From positions 2,666,001 to 2,730,000 of the forward strand of contig NZ_JAGJBZ010000002.1 of the NCBI RefSeq assembly GCF_020010925.1: a stretch of 64,000 nucleotides of DNA. The letters are read 5' to 3'. Numbering within the stretch: position 1 is the first letter of the stretch; each line of letters begins with the position of its first letter. The notes beneath the pieces were generated by a model, which was not told the origin of the DNA, did not search any database, and saw only the letters and a list, made by a program, of their open reading frames with translations. The stretch comes from Streptomyces griseiscabiei (GTDB lineage: Bacteria; Actinomycetota; Actinomycetes; Streptomycetales; Streptomycetaceae). Shown one piece after another: positions 54,655 to 63,082 of this stretch. Position numbers and translations under genes: made by a program.

Positions 54655-55821
54655 TCAGGCGTCGCCGAAGAGACTGTCGGGCCCGACCGACGCCGGCGTC
54701 CGGTGCCCCGACAGCGCGAGCGTCAGGTCGAGTTCGGCGAGCAGACAGCGGATCACATGCTCCACCCCCGCCTGCCCGTCGAGGGCGAGACCGTACACAT
54801 ACGGCCGCCCCACCAGCACGGCCCGCGCCCCGAGCGCCAGCGCCTTGAAGACATCGTCCCCACTGCGCACCCCACTGTCGAACAGCACCTCCATCCGCTC
54901 ACCCACCGCCCGCACCACCCCCGGCAGCGCGTCGAGGGCCCCCACACCCCCGGCCACCTGCCGGCCCCCGTGGTTGGACACGACCACCCCGTCCATCCCC
55001 GCGTCCGCCGCGAGCCGCGCGTCGTCCGGATGCAGGACCCCCTTCAACACGATCGGCCCGTCCCAGTGTTCGCGCAGGAACGCCAGGTCCGGCCAGGTCT
55101 TCCCCGGGTCCCCGAACATGCCCGCGAAGTGCAGCACGGCCGCGTTCGGATCCTCGTGCACGGGCTTGGCCAGCCCCGCCCGGAACGCCGGGTCGGAGAA
55201 GTAGTTGGCGGTACCGACACCGTGCAGGAACGGCAGATACGCCCGCTCCAGATCGCGGGGCCGCCAGCCGAGCAGGGGCGTGTCGAGGGTGACGACGAGC
55301 ACCGAGTACCCGGAGGCCTTCGCCCGCTCCAGGAAGCTGCGGGTGACCTCGCGGTCCTTCGCCCAGTACAGCTGGAACCAGCGCTCCGCGTCGCCCAGCA
55401 CCTCCGCGACCTGCTCCATGGGCGTGCTGGACGCCGAGGACAGGATGTACGGCACGCCCTGCGCGGCGGCGGCCCGGGCCGCCGCCGACTCGGCCTCCGG
55501 GTGCACGATCGAGAGCACGCCCACCGGGGCGAGCGCCACCGGCGCCGGCAGCGTACGGCCCAGCACCTCGACGGACAGGTCGCGTTCGCCGACGTCCCGC
55601 AGCAGCCGGGGCACGATGCGGTGCCGTTCCAGCGCCGACCGGTTGGCGCGGGCCGTGCTGCCGTCCCCGGCGCTGCCCGCCACATAGCCGACCGGCCCCG
55701 CGCCGAGCCGGTGCTCGGCCAGCTCCTCCAGCCGGGTCAGATCGGCGGGCAGCCGTGGCACGGCCCCGCCCATCCCGCCCAGGTAGATCTCGTACTGGAA
55801 GTCCGCCCAGTGCTTCGCCAT
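54655..55821 (-). CDS. FMN-dependent alpha-hydroxy-acid oxidase (lactate 2-monooxygenase-like)
   Basis: A 388-residue TIM-barrel flavoenzyme. Landmarks: APVALAPVGVLSIVHPEAES, YILSSASSTPMEQVAEV, FQLYWAKDREVTRSFLERAK, the FMN/substrate Lys in IVLKGVLHPDDARLA, active-site His-Arg in VVSNHGGRQVAGG, and DSGVRSGDDVFKALALGARA. These oxidise lactate-type acids; the PLLGWRPRDL insert favours the lactate 2-monooxygenase branch. ATG 55821 follows AGGACGG. Lies 109 bp after the NCS1 permease gene, probably one operon. Confidence 0.9.
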   Translation of the reverse strand: MAKHWADFQYEIYLGGMGGAVPRLPADLTRLEELAEHRLGAGPVGYVAGSAGDGSTARANRSALERHRIVPRLLRDVGERDLSVEVLGRTLPAPVALAPVGVLSIVHPEAESAAARAAAAQGVPYILSSASSTPMEQVAEVLGDAERWFQLYWAKDREVTRSFLERAKASGYSVLVVTLDTPLLGWRPRDLERAYLPFLHGVGTANYFSDPAFRAGLAKPVHEDPNAAVLHFAGMFGDPGKTWPDLAFLREHWDGPIVLKGVLHPDDARLAADAGMDGVVVSNHGGRQVAGGVGALDALPGVVRAVGERMEVLFDSGVRSGDDVFKALALGARAVLVGRPYVYGLALDGQAGVEHVIRCLLAELDLTLALSGHRTPASVGPDSLFGDA

Positions 55822-55839
55822 CCGTCCGTCCTGCCCCTC

Positions 55840-55867
55840 GCCGTCGGGAACGCGCCGTCGGGAACGC
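55840..55867. repeat. Two tandem 14-bp repeats
   Basis: GCCGTCGGGAACGC at 55840-55853 and again at 55854-55867, between the permease and oxidase genes. Function not evident. Confidence 0.7.
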
Positions 55868-55930
55868 GCGTGTCGCCGACGATCCTGGCGAGCCGGGCGG
55901 CCACCGTCCACCGCCCCGCACCTCCCGTGC

Positions 55931-57532
55931 TCAGCCGGCCTTCGCCGCCGGGGCAGGCGTCGGCGTGTCGGTGATCGCCCCCGGACCCGTGATCGGCGGG
56001 ACCGGCACATCGGTCGTACGGGCCAGACGGGCGCCCTCGGGGCCGTACACCGCGCGGGGTTCGGGGAACAGGCGGAGCAGGGTGAGGAAGAGGACCGCCG
56101 ACACGGCGAGCGAGAGCGGGAGGCTGATGTCGACGCCGCCCGCGAGGTCGCCGAGCGGGCCCACGAACTGGCCCGGGATGTTGGTGAAGAGCACACCGAG
56201 CAGGGCCGAGACCCACCACGCGGTCGTCCCGCGCCAGTTCCAGCCGTGCGTGAACCAGTAACGGCCGCCGCGCTGGCGGCGGTTGAAGACCTGGAGGGCC
56301 TCGGGGTCGTACCAGCCGCGGCGGGTCCAGAAGCCCAGGATCATCACGACCATCCACGGTGTGGTGCAGGTGATGATCATCGTGGCGAAGGTGGAGATGG
56401 ACTGGACGAGGTCGAGGGCGAAACGGCCGACGAAGATGAACACGATCGACAGCACGCCCACGAACAGGGTCGCCTGCACCCGGCTGAGGCGCGGGAACAC
56501 CGAGGAGAAGTCCAGCCCCGTCCCGTACAGCGCCGTCGTGCCCGTCGACATACCGCCGATCAGCGCGATCAGACACACCGGCAGGAAGAACCAGCCCGGG
56601 GAGATCGCGAGCAGTCCGCCCACGAAGTCGGGGGCGGCCGGGTCGACGTACTGCGGCGCCTTCGCCGCGATGATGGAGGCGGTGGTCAGACCGAACAGGA
56701 ACGGCAGCAGCGTCGCGATCTGCGACAGGAACGCGGCACCGATCACCCGGCGGCGCGGGGTGCTCGCCGGGATGTAGCGCGACCAGTCGCCGAGGAACGC
56801 GCCGAACGACACCGGGTTCGACAGCACGATCAGCGCCGCGCCGATGAAGGACGGCCAGAACAGCGACCGGGTGGCCGCGTCCGCCGACTCCGTGAAGACA
56901 CCGGCGTAGGAGGGATCGAAGTCGCCGGCGAAGGCGATCGCGCCGAGCAGGAACAGCAGACTCGCCGCGGCGACCGCGACCTTGTTGACGAACAGCATGA
57001 AGCGGAAGCCGTAGACGCACACCGCGAGGACCAGGCCGGCGAACAGCGCGTACGCGACGACGTACGACAGGTCCGTGCGGGGCAGTCCGAACAGCCGGTG
57101 CGCGCCGCCGACCAGGGCGTCCCCGGAGCTCCAGACGGAGATGGAGAAGAACGCGACAGCCGTCAGGAGGGAGAGGAAGGAGCCGACCACGCGGCCGTGC
57201 ACACCCAGATGGGCCGACGAGGAGACGGCGTTGTTGGTGCCGTTGACCGGGCCGAACACCGCCATCGGGCAGAGGATCAGCGCGCCGGCGACGACGCCGA
57301 GGAGGGTGGCGGCCAGGCCCTGCCAGAAGGAGAGGCCGAACAGGATCGGGAAGGCGCCCAGCACACAGGTGGAGAAGGTGTTGGCGCCGCCGAACGCGAG
57401 CCGGAACAGGTCGAGCGGTTTCGCGGTGCGGTCCGCGTCGGGGATGCGCTCGACGCCGTGCGACTCGACCTCGGTGAGCGGCGGGGGCGGGGCGGCGGCA
57501 AAGTGCGCGGTGGTCGGGGACGTCTCGGGCAT
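55931..57532 (-). CDS. NCS1-family purine/cytosine permease
   Basis: A 533-residue permease with 12 membrane helices. Family landmarks: LDLFRLAFGGANTFSTCVLG, MAVFGPVNGTNNAVSSSAHL, and ALIVLSNPVSFGAFLGDWSR (the NCS1 signature). NCS1 carriers move nucleobases, allantoin or thiamine precursors with Na or H; the substrate here is unknown. First gene before the oxidase gene. Confidence 0.9.
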   Translation of the reverse strand: MPETSPTTAHFAAAPPPPLTEVESHGVERIPDADRTAKPLDLFRLAFGGANTFSTCVLGAFPILFGLSFWQGLAATLLGVVAGALILCPMAVFGPVNGTNNAVSSSAHLGVHGRVVGSFLSLLTAVAFFSISVWSSGDALVGGAHRLFGLPRTDLSYVVAYALFAGLVLAVCVYGFRFMLFVNKVAVAAASLLFLLGAIAFAGDFDPSYAGVFTESADAATRSLFWPSFIGAALIVLSNPVSFGAFLGDWSRYIPASTPRRRVIGAAFLSQIATLLPFLFGLTTASIIAAKAPQYVDPAAPDFVGGLLAISPGWFFLPVCLIALIGGMSTGTTALYGTGLDFSSVFPRLSRVQATLFVGVLSIVFIFVGRFALDLVQSISTFATMIITCTTPWMVVMILGFWTRRGWYDPEALQVFNRRQRGGRYWFTHGWNWRGTTAWWVSALLGVLFTNIPGQFVGPLGDLAGGVDISLPLSLAVSAVLFLTLLRLFPEPRAVYGPEGARLARTTDVPVPPITGPGAITDTPTPAPAAKAG

Positions 57533-58111
57533 GAAGGCTCCAGCGGGGGACCGGCGGTGACGCGTCTGGTGGCGCTGGGTCGTGTCCGTAGAGTCCCGTC
57601 GTCCGCCCAGAGGGCAGGCGGGACTTTACGGACACGACCTAGGGGCGGAGGGGGCCGGTGTGCCGCCGGGTGGGCGACAGGAGCGGAAGCCGTCCTCAGG
57701 GGGTGAGGTGACGGTACGGGCGCCCGTCGAGTCGACACCAGGGGGCGCTTCGTCCATTTTCTGAGGGTGGAGTGGATGAATCGTCCACCATCGTGAGGGG
57801 GTGGGGGAGGGAGTGTGAAGGGGGAAGCGGAATGTTTCAGGCCGATTGCCCAGCCATGGAGATCCGGCCATTTGTGATCATGGGTCGATCGAGAACCGCT
57901 CAGAATCGGGGTCGGCGTGTTCGGACTCCGTGACTTCACGCCACTGCTTGAATACTCAAAGTTACCGAAACCTGTGGGGTCGATGTGTGTTCCCGCCCCG
58001 GACCCGGCAGACTCGCGCTCGCCGATCCGGCACCGACCGGGCCGGCCTCGTCCACGCAACCGATGTGGCGGGGCCGTCCGGGCACTCCTGCAGAGCGGAA
58101 GGATGCACACC
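57533..58111. other. 579-bp gene-free region between the permease and the inhibitor gene
   Basis: Holds promoters of both divergent genes and the 21-bp inverted repeat at 57578-57639. Further on, GGTGGA/TCCACC and GTGGA-N7-TCCAC repeats occur near 57766-57790, followed by an AT-richer stretch around 57880-57975, where the promoter of the inhibitor gene may lie. No convincing gene. Confidence 0.5.
57578..57639. repeat. 62-bp palindromic element, MITE-like
   Basis: Arms of 21 bp (57578-57598 and 57619-57639, beginning GGTCGTGTCCGTA and ending TACGGACACGACC) with one G/A mismatch, around a 20-nt centre. It stands just upstream of the NCS1 permease start, not after a gene, so a terminator role is unlikely. 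Confidence 0.6.
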
Positions 58112-58546
58112 ATGCCGAAGACCGCGCGCCTGGCAGCGACTCTCACCCTGGCGGCCACCGCCGTCTGCGGTCCCCTCACGGGCTCCGCGCTCGCCGCCCC
58201 CGAGCCCGCCGTGTCCGGGCTCTACGCCCCCTCGGCCCTGGTCCTGACCACGGGTCACGGCGAGACCGCCGCCACCGTCACCCCCGAGCGGGCGGTCACG
58301 CTCACCTGTGCGCCCAAGGCCTCCGGCACGCACCCCGCGCCCGTCGACGCCTGTGCCGAACTGCGCGACAGCGGCGGCGACCTCGACGCTCTGAGCCGCG
58401 GCGCCGGGGCGAAGTGCACCAAGCAGTACGACCCGGTGATCGTCACCGTCCACGGTGTCTGGCAGGGCAAGCGCGTCGCGTACGAACGCGTCTTCGCCAA
58501 CGAGTGCCTCAAGAACTCGGGCGCGAGCGTCCTGTACGCCTTCTGA
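58112..58546 (+). CDS. ssi: Streptomyces subtilisin inhibitor (SSI) family protease inhibitor
   Basis: A 144-residue secreted inhibitor. Sec signal [20 protein letters not shown] ends at ALAAP; the mature part of about 110 residues matches SSI ([61 protein letters not shown]). Four Cys form the two family disulphides. The reactive-site loop reads KCTKQYDP, so P1 is Lys104, predicting trypsin/plasmin-type specificity rather than subtilisin with Met. ATG 58112 has GGAAGG 9 nt upstream; ATG 58103 is possible. Usually abundant in culture fluid. Confidence 0.95.
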   Translation: MPKTARLAATLTLAATAVCGPLTGSALAAPEPAVSGLYAPSALVLTTGHGETAATVTPERAVTLTCAPKASGTHPAPVDACAELRDSGGDLDALSRGAGAKCTKQYDPVIVTVHGVWQGKRVAYERVFANECLKNSGASVLYAF

Positions 58547-58708
58547 TCAACTCCTGTGACAAGGCCGTCCTGTGGCGGCCGACAGACCGGGGTCGCGTGG
58601 ACCCGTGAGTGATGAGCGAGGGCCCGTGGCTGGGGAGCGCGAGCCCTGTCGCGGTGTGCCACGTGATCCCCGTCCGGGGGCCGGCCGAGCGGAGTGGGGC
58701 CGAGGGCC

Positions 58709-58735
58709 GGCCCCCGGCATCAACTGCCGGGGGCC
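58709..58735. terminator. Rho-independent terminator
   Basis: Perfect 11-bp stem GGCCCCCGGCA (58709-58719) / TGCCGGGGGCC (58725-58735), loop TCAAC, followed by TTTCG. It ends inhibitor-gene transcription and lies just past the convergent gene at 58746. Confidence 0.85.
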
Positions 58736-58745
58736 TTTCGATCGT

Positions 58746-58952
58746 TCACCCGTCGGTGACGGTCCAGCGGCCGACCTCCTGATGGCCGGAGTCGTACAGG
58801 GGCTGGCCGTCCCCGGGGGAGATCTCGCAGTGCCGGAGGTTGCCGCCCCAGTAGCGCAGGATGCGTTCCAGCTCCTGGACGGTGGTGCCCTCGTCCCAGT
58901 CCGTGCTGTCCAGGTCGACTTCGAGAAGGAACTTCACTTCGCGCGTCTCCAC
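58746..58952 (-). CDS. Small hypothetical protein
   Basis: A 68-residue protein, VKFLLEVDLDSTDWDEGTTV ... ELERILRYWGGNLRHCEI, with a beta strand, a helix and one Cys; it looks folded but I cannot assign a family. GTG 58952 has a weak ribosome site. Convergent with the inhibitor gene, with the terminator at 58709 between. Confidence 0.7.
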   Translation of the reverse strand: METREVKFLLEVDLDSTDWDEGTTVQELERILRYWGGNLRHCEISPGDGQPLYDSGHQEVGRWTVTDG

Positions 58953-59036
58953 TTCTGTCTCGCTCGGATTCCGTCCCGGTGTCCGCCGGAACGGATGTGC
59001 GCCTGCCGCAGGTCCTTCAATCGTTTCATTGAACTG

Positions 59037-59549
59037 CTACTTGAGACTTGGCCCTTGCGGAGGCGGGGACGGGGGCGGTGGCGAGGGCTGCGGTGCAGGC
59101 GAGGGCGGCGGTGGAGCGGCCGGAAGGTCCGGGAGCGGCGGGAAGCGGCCCAGCAGTCGCGCGGCGCGCAGCAGGCGCAGCATCCGGGGCTGGTCGCAGA
59201 CCAGGCGGAGCCGGCCGCCGCGCGCCCTGGCCGTGGCCTCCGCGCGGCACAGTACGCGCAGCCCCGAGCAGTCGAAGAAGGAGACGTCCCGCAGGTCGAC
59301 GAGCACGTCCGGCGCGCCGGGCCCGGTGACGGCGGCGGTCAGATGCTCGGCCACGAGGCCCGCCGACGATATGTCGATCTCGCCCGAGACCTCGATCACG
59401 GTGAACGGGCCGGTCCGGCGGGTGCGGGCGCAGGGGTTCGGCGCCACCGGTCCGGACCCGGGGCCGGGCCCAGGTGTGGCCCCGGGCCCGGCCCCGGCGG
59501 CCGTGTCCTCGGGCCGGGGAACGGCACGGTCATGGGCATCCGGAGTCAT
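59037..59549 (-). CDS. STAS-domain anti-sigma-factor antagonist with low-complexity tails
   Basis: About 170 residues. STAS core from TGPFTVIEVSGEIDISSAGL to LRAARLLGRF, with the phosphorylatable serine in FFDCSGLRVLCRA. It is flanked by a Gly/Pro-rich N-terminus and a C-terminal Pro-Ser tail (PPPPSPAPQPSPPPPSPPP), longer than in the paralogue at 10614. AAGGTGGAG precedes ATG 59549. Confidence 0.85.
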   Translation of the reverse strand: MTPDAHDRAVPRPEDTAAGAGPGATPGPGPGSGPVAPNPCARTRRTGPFTVIEVSGEIDISSAGLVAEHLTAAVTGPGAPDVLVDLRDVSFFDCSGLRVLCRAEATARARGGRLRLVCDQPRMLRLLRAARLLGRFPPLPDLPAAPPPPSPAPQPSPPPPSPPPQGPSLK

Positions 59550-59716
59550 GGCGGCTCCACCTTGTCAGGGGTAGGGCGCATTCGGTCCCGTTAGCTACCC
59601 CGGCGCGGAGCCGGCCATCCCTTTCACGCCCGGCGCAAGATCTACAACACTCGAAAAGGTGAACTTCCGCGCTGATTATTGACATTGAGGTGGATCGCTG
59701 GTGCGAAGTGCTCGGT

Positions 59717-60748
59717 TCAGGGGGCCGGCACGGCGATGCGCAGGGGCACGGAGCCCGGCACGCTCGAACCGCCCGGCCCGGTCTCCCCGGCGTCCAGCAC
59801 GGTCCGCGTCACCTCCGACCACCACGCCGGGCCGTCCTCGATGTGCCGCAGCAGAATGCCTTCGCGGATCGCCCAGGGGCAGATCGTCACGGACTTCAGA
59901 CCGGTGAGCTTCATCGCGGTGTGCCCGACCAGCGCCCCGGCGAGGCTCTGTGTCGCCCGGGGCGCGGAGATACCGGGCAGGGCGGCCCGCTCGGCGGCGG
60001 GGAGGGAGGCGAGCCGGGTGATGGCCAGGCCCAGGTCGGCGCACCGCAACTCCCGCTCCACGAACGGCCCCTGACGGCCCGGCGCCGAGCCGCACAGCCG
60101 GGAGAGCTGCTGGAAGGTGCGCGAGGTGGCCACGGCGGTGCGCGGCCCCTCCCAGCGGATGCGCGCGGAGACGTCCCGGAGCTGGTGGCGGACCTTGCGC
60201 CGCAGCGCCTTGACGCTGTCCGGGGACGGCGGGTCCTGCTCCAGGAAGAACTCATGGGTCAGCCGGTTGGCACCCAGCGGCAGCGAGGCCACGAAGTCCG
60301 GCAGCCGGCCCCGGCCGAAGGCCACCTCCAGCGAGCCTCCGCCGATGTCCAGCAGCGCGAGCGGTCCCGACCGCCAGCCCATCCACCGCCGTGCGCCGAG
60401 GAAGGTCAGTTCGGCCTCCACCTCGCCGGGCAGGGTGCAGATCGGTATCCCGGTCTCCGCGCGCACGGTGCGCAGCACCTCCCGGCAGTTCGGCGCGGAG
60501 CGCACCACCGCGGTCGCGAACGCCAGCGGTGTGGACGCCCCCCATCTCTCCGCCGTGCGCGCCGCCGCCGCGACCGCGTCGCACAACTGCCGTACGGACT
60601 CCTCCGGCACCTCGCCCCCGGGGGTCACCTGCTCGGACAGCCGCAGGCGCCACTTGGCGGTGTGCACCGGCAGCGGGATACCCCCCTCGGCGTCCGCCAC
60701 CACGAGCCGTACCGTGTTCGATCCCACATCCACCACGCTCATCCGCAT
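59717..60748 (-). CDS. Ppx/GppA-family exopolyphosphatase/guanosine pentaphosphatase
   Basis: A 343-residue actin-fold phosphatase: VVDVGSNTVRLVVADAEGG (phosphate 1), FATAVVRSAPNCREVLRTV, LALLDIGGGSLEVAFGRG (phosphate 2 and Glu). It hydrolyses polyphosphate or pppGpp. This is the short actinobacterial Ppx type. ATG 60748 has no ribosome site that I can see. Confidence 0.9.
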   Translation of the reverse strand: MRMSVVDVGSNTVRLVVADAEGGIPLPVHTAKWRLRLSEQVTPGGEVPEESVRQLCDAVAAAARTAERWGASTPLAFATAVVRSAPNCREVLRTVRAETGIPICTLPGEVEAELTFLGARRWMGWRSGPLALLDIGGGSLEVAFGRGRLPDFVASLPLGANRLTHEFFLEQDPPSPDSVKALRRKVRHQLRDVSARIRWEGPRTAVATSRTFQQLSRLCGSAPGRQGPFVERELRCADLGLAITRLASLPAAERAALPGISAPRATQSLAGALVGHTAMKLTGLKSVTICPWAIREGILLRHIEDGPAWWSEVTRTVLDAGETGPGGSSVPGSVPLRIAVPAP

Positions 60749-60924
60749 GACCGACGAAGTACCCGGTGAGCGCCTCAACACGCGTGGTCCGCACGGCGGT
60801 CGGTGGCGCACGGTCGTATACCGGCCGGGCGGGCGCCGCGGTTCACCACCTTGCGGACCCTCCGGCGAGCGGGGCCGCGCGCACCCCGATCGGAATGATC
60901 AGACTAATTGCATATGATGTGCAG

Positions 60925-61512
60925 GTGCAGCACTACGACATCAGGGTGGCAGGGCCCGACGACCTCGACAGCGCCCGTACGGTGATGCTCGACACCGTCT
61001 ACCGCGACTTCGGCACGGGCTATGTGCCGCGTTGGCACGGGGACATCATCGATCTGGAGGGCGCCTACGTCGCTCCCGGCCGGCATGTGCTCCTGGTGGC
61101 GGTCGACGGGCGGGACGGCACCGTGGTCGCCACCGGTGCCCTGGACTCCCGGGGGCCCGCCCATCCGCCCAACCCCCGCTGGCTGGCCGAGCGTTACCCC
61201 TCCGGTGAGACCGCCCAGCTGCGCCGGGTGTACGTGCGCGCCGAGCACCGGCGGCGCGGGCTGGCCCGGCGGCTGGTCGCGGCGCTGCTGGACTTCGCGG
61301 CGGCGGACGGCGGTTACCGCTCCGTCTATCTGCACACCGACCCCGGGGTGCCCGGCGCCGAGGACTTCTGGCGCTCGCAGGGCAGCGCCGTGTGCGACGA
61401 GCGTGAGACGACCGGGGAGCGGGTCGTCCACTTCGAGGTGCCGCTGCCGGTGCCGGTACAGCTGCCGGTTTCGGTGTCGACGCCGGTGTCGCGGGCCGGC
61501 CGCCCCTCGTAG
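60925..61512 (+). CDS. GNAT-family N-acetyltransferase
   Basis: About 195 residues: IRVAGPDDLDSARTVMLDTV, acetyl-CoA motif QLRRVYVRAEHRRRGLARRL, and C-terminal VYLHTDPGVPGAEDFWRSQG. The final 25 residues are Val/Pro repeats (VPLPVPVQLPVSVSTPVS). GTG 60925 is chosen because TATGAT (60913-60918) sits 6 nt upstream like a -10 box of a leaderless gene; ATG 60895 in frame is an alternative. Acceptor unknown. Confidence 0.82.
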   Translation: MQHYDIRVAGPDDLDSARTVMLDTVYRDFGTGYVPRWHGDIIDLEGAYVAPGRHVLLVAVDGRDGTVVATGALDSRGPAHPPNPRWLAERYPSGETAQLRRVYVRAEHRRRGLARRLVAALLDFAAADGGYRSVYLHTDPGVPGAEDFWRSQGSAVCDERETTGERVVHFEVPLPVPVQLPVSVSTPVSRAGRPS

Positions 61513-61518
61513 GTTAGA

Positions 61519-61533
61519 TGATAATCATTCTCA
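61519..61533. promoter_or_regulatory. Zur/Fur-family box before the ABC importer
   Basis: TGATAAT-C-ATTCTCA, a 7-1-7 palindrome with one mismatched arm position, in an AT-rich island rare in this window. Twelve of 15 bases match the Streptomyces Zur consensus TGAAAATGATTTTCA as I remember it. It lies 56 bp before the binding-protein start. Confidence 0.65.
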
Positions 61534-61588
61534 TGTAGGGTGTGTCGCGCGCCACCACCCCCCTGTTCCCCACAGAGAACCAAGGTCC

Positions 61589-63082
61589 ATGCGCTCTCCC
61601 CGTCGCCGTCGCGTTGTCGCCGGCCTGCTCCTCACCCCTGTGCTGACCGGCTGCTTCGCCTCCAACGGCGAGACCTCCGACGACAAGTCGGCCGACGGCT
61701 CCCGGCTGCGTGTGGCCCTTGCCTTCCCGCCCGCCGAGAACTTCTCCCCGTACGGTGCCGACGCCACCCTCCTGAGCCGCCTCGGCGTCACCGAGGGCCT
61801 CACCAAGCTGGACGCCAACGGCTCCGCGGCCCCCGCGCTCGCCGAGTCCTGGACCCGCGAGAACGACCGGAACTGGCTTTTCACCTTGCGTGAGGCCACC
61901 TTCCAGGACGGCACCGACGTCACCCCGGCCACGGTCGCGGCCGCCCTCACCCGCGCCACCGAGGCCGAACCGGTCACCGCCGCGCTCTCCGGCGTCGAGC
62001 TCACCGCGAAGGCGGACGGCGACCGGCAGGTCCGCGTCACCACCGAGGACCCCGACCCCGCCCTGCCGCTGCGGCTCACCAGCCCCGGCCTCGCGATCCT
62101 GTCCGCCAAGGCCTACGGCGGCAAGCGCGTGAACCCGGTCGGCACGGCCACCGGCCCGTTCGAGGTCACCAAGGTCACCGGCACCACCGCCGCCACCCTG
62201 GACCGCTTCGACGCCTACTGGGGCGGCCGCGCCCAGGCGAGCGGCATCGACGCCCGGTTCATCGCCGACGGCTCCGCCCGCACCAACGCCCTGCGCACCG
62301 AGCAGGTCGACATCGCCGAGGCCGTCCCCGTGGCACAGGCGTCCACCCTCGACAAGGACACCCGCCGCGAGACGGCCACCACCCGCACCACCAGCCTTCT
62401 GCTCAACACCGAGTCGGGCGCCTTCAAGGACCCGAAGCTCCGGGCCGCCGCCCGCGAGGCCGTCGACGGCTCCGTCCTCGCCAAGGACGTCTACGAGGGC
62501 CATGCCGACGCCGGAGTCGGCATCTTCGGGCCCGCCGTCACCTGGGCCGCCGGCAAGCGCGTCGAGCCCGCCGGCCGCGCGAAGGCCGCCGACGCCGACG
62601 GCACCGCGATCACCATCGCCACCTACGACAACCGGCCCGAACTGCCCGAGGTCGCCCAGGTGCTGCAACAGCAGCTCCAGAAGGCCGGGTTCAAGGTGAA
62701 GCTGGAGGTCCGCGAGTACTCACGGCTGGAGAGCGACGCCCTGGCGGGCAAGTTCGACGCCTTCGTCGGCGCCCGCAACTCCCTGCTCGACACCGGCGAC
62801 CCGGTCTCCATCATGGCCAGCGACTTCACCTGCGACGGCAGTTACAACCTCGCCCTGCTCTGCGACAAGAAGGTCGACCGGGCCGTGGCCGCCGCCGCGA
62901 AGGAGGCCGACACCGACAAGCGGCGGCAGGCCGCCATGACCGCCGAGGCGGCGATCCTCGCCACCGACGCCACCGTCCCGCTCGTCCACCAGCGGATCAT
63001 CACCGGCGTCGGCGACTCCGTCCAGGGCGTCGTCCTCGACCCCTACGAGCGCACGCTGGTCGGAACGGGGACCCGGCGCTGA
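61589..63082 (+). CDS. ABC transporter substrate-binding lipoprotein (peptide/nickel class, SBP_bac_5)
   Basis: A 497-residue binding protein. Lipoprotein signal VVAGLLLTPVLTGCFAS with lipobox LTGC. The core follows the DppA/NikA family: NFSPYGADATLLSRLGVTEG, LAESWTRENDRNWLFTLREA (the family tag), YGGKRVNPVGTATGPFEVTK and RTEQVDIAEAVPVAQ. Substrates range from peptides to nickel and metallophores. The metal-type box upstream argues for metal or metallophore uptake here. Its stop overlaps the permease start by 4 nt (CTGA). Confidence 0.9.
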   Translation: MRSPRRRRVVAGLLLTPVLTGCFASNGETSDDKSADGSRLRVALAFPPAENFSPYGADATLLSRLGVTEGLTKLDANGSAAPALAESWTRENDRNWLFTLREATFQDGTDVTPATVAAALTRATEAEPVTAALSGVELTAKADGDRQVRVTTEDPDPALPLRLTSPGLAILSAKAYGGKRVNPVGTATGPFEVTKVTGTTAATLDRFDAYWGGRAQASGIDARFIADGSARTNALRTEQVDIAEAVPVAQASTLDKDTRRETATTRTTSLLLNTESGAFKDPKLRAAAREAVDGSVLAKDVYEGHADAGVGIFGPAVTWAAGKRVEPAGRAKAADADGTAITIATYDNRPELPEVAQVLQQQLQKAGFKVKLEVREYSRLESDALAGKFDAFVGARNSLLDTGDPVSIMASDFTCDGSYNLALLCDKKVDRAVAAAAKEADTDKRRQAAMTAEAAILATDATVPLVHQRIITGVGDSVQGVVLDPYERTLVGTGTRR

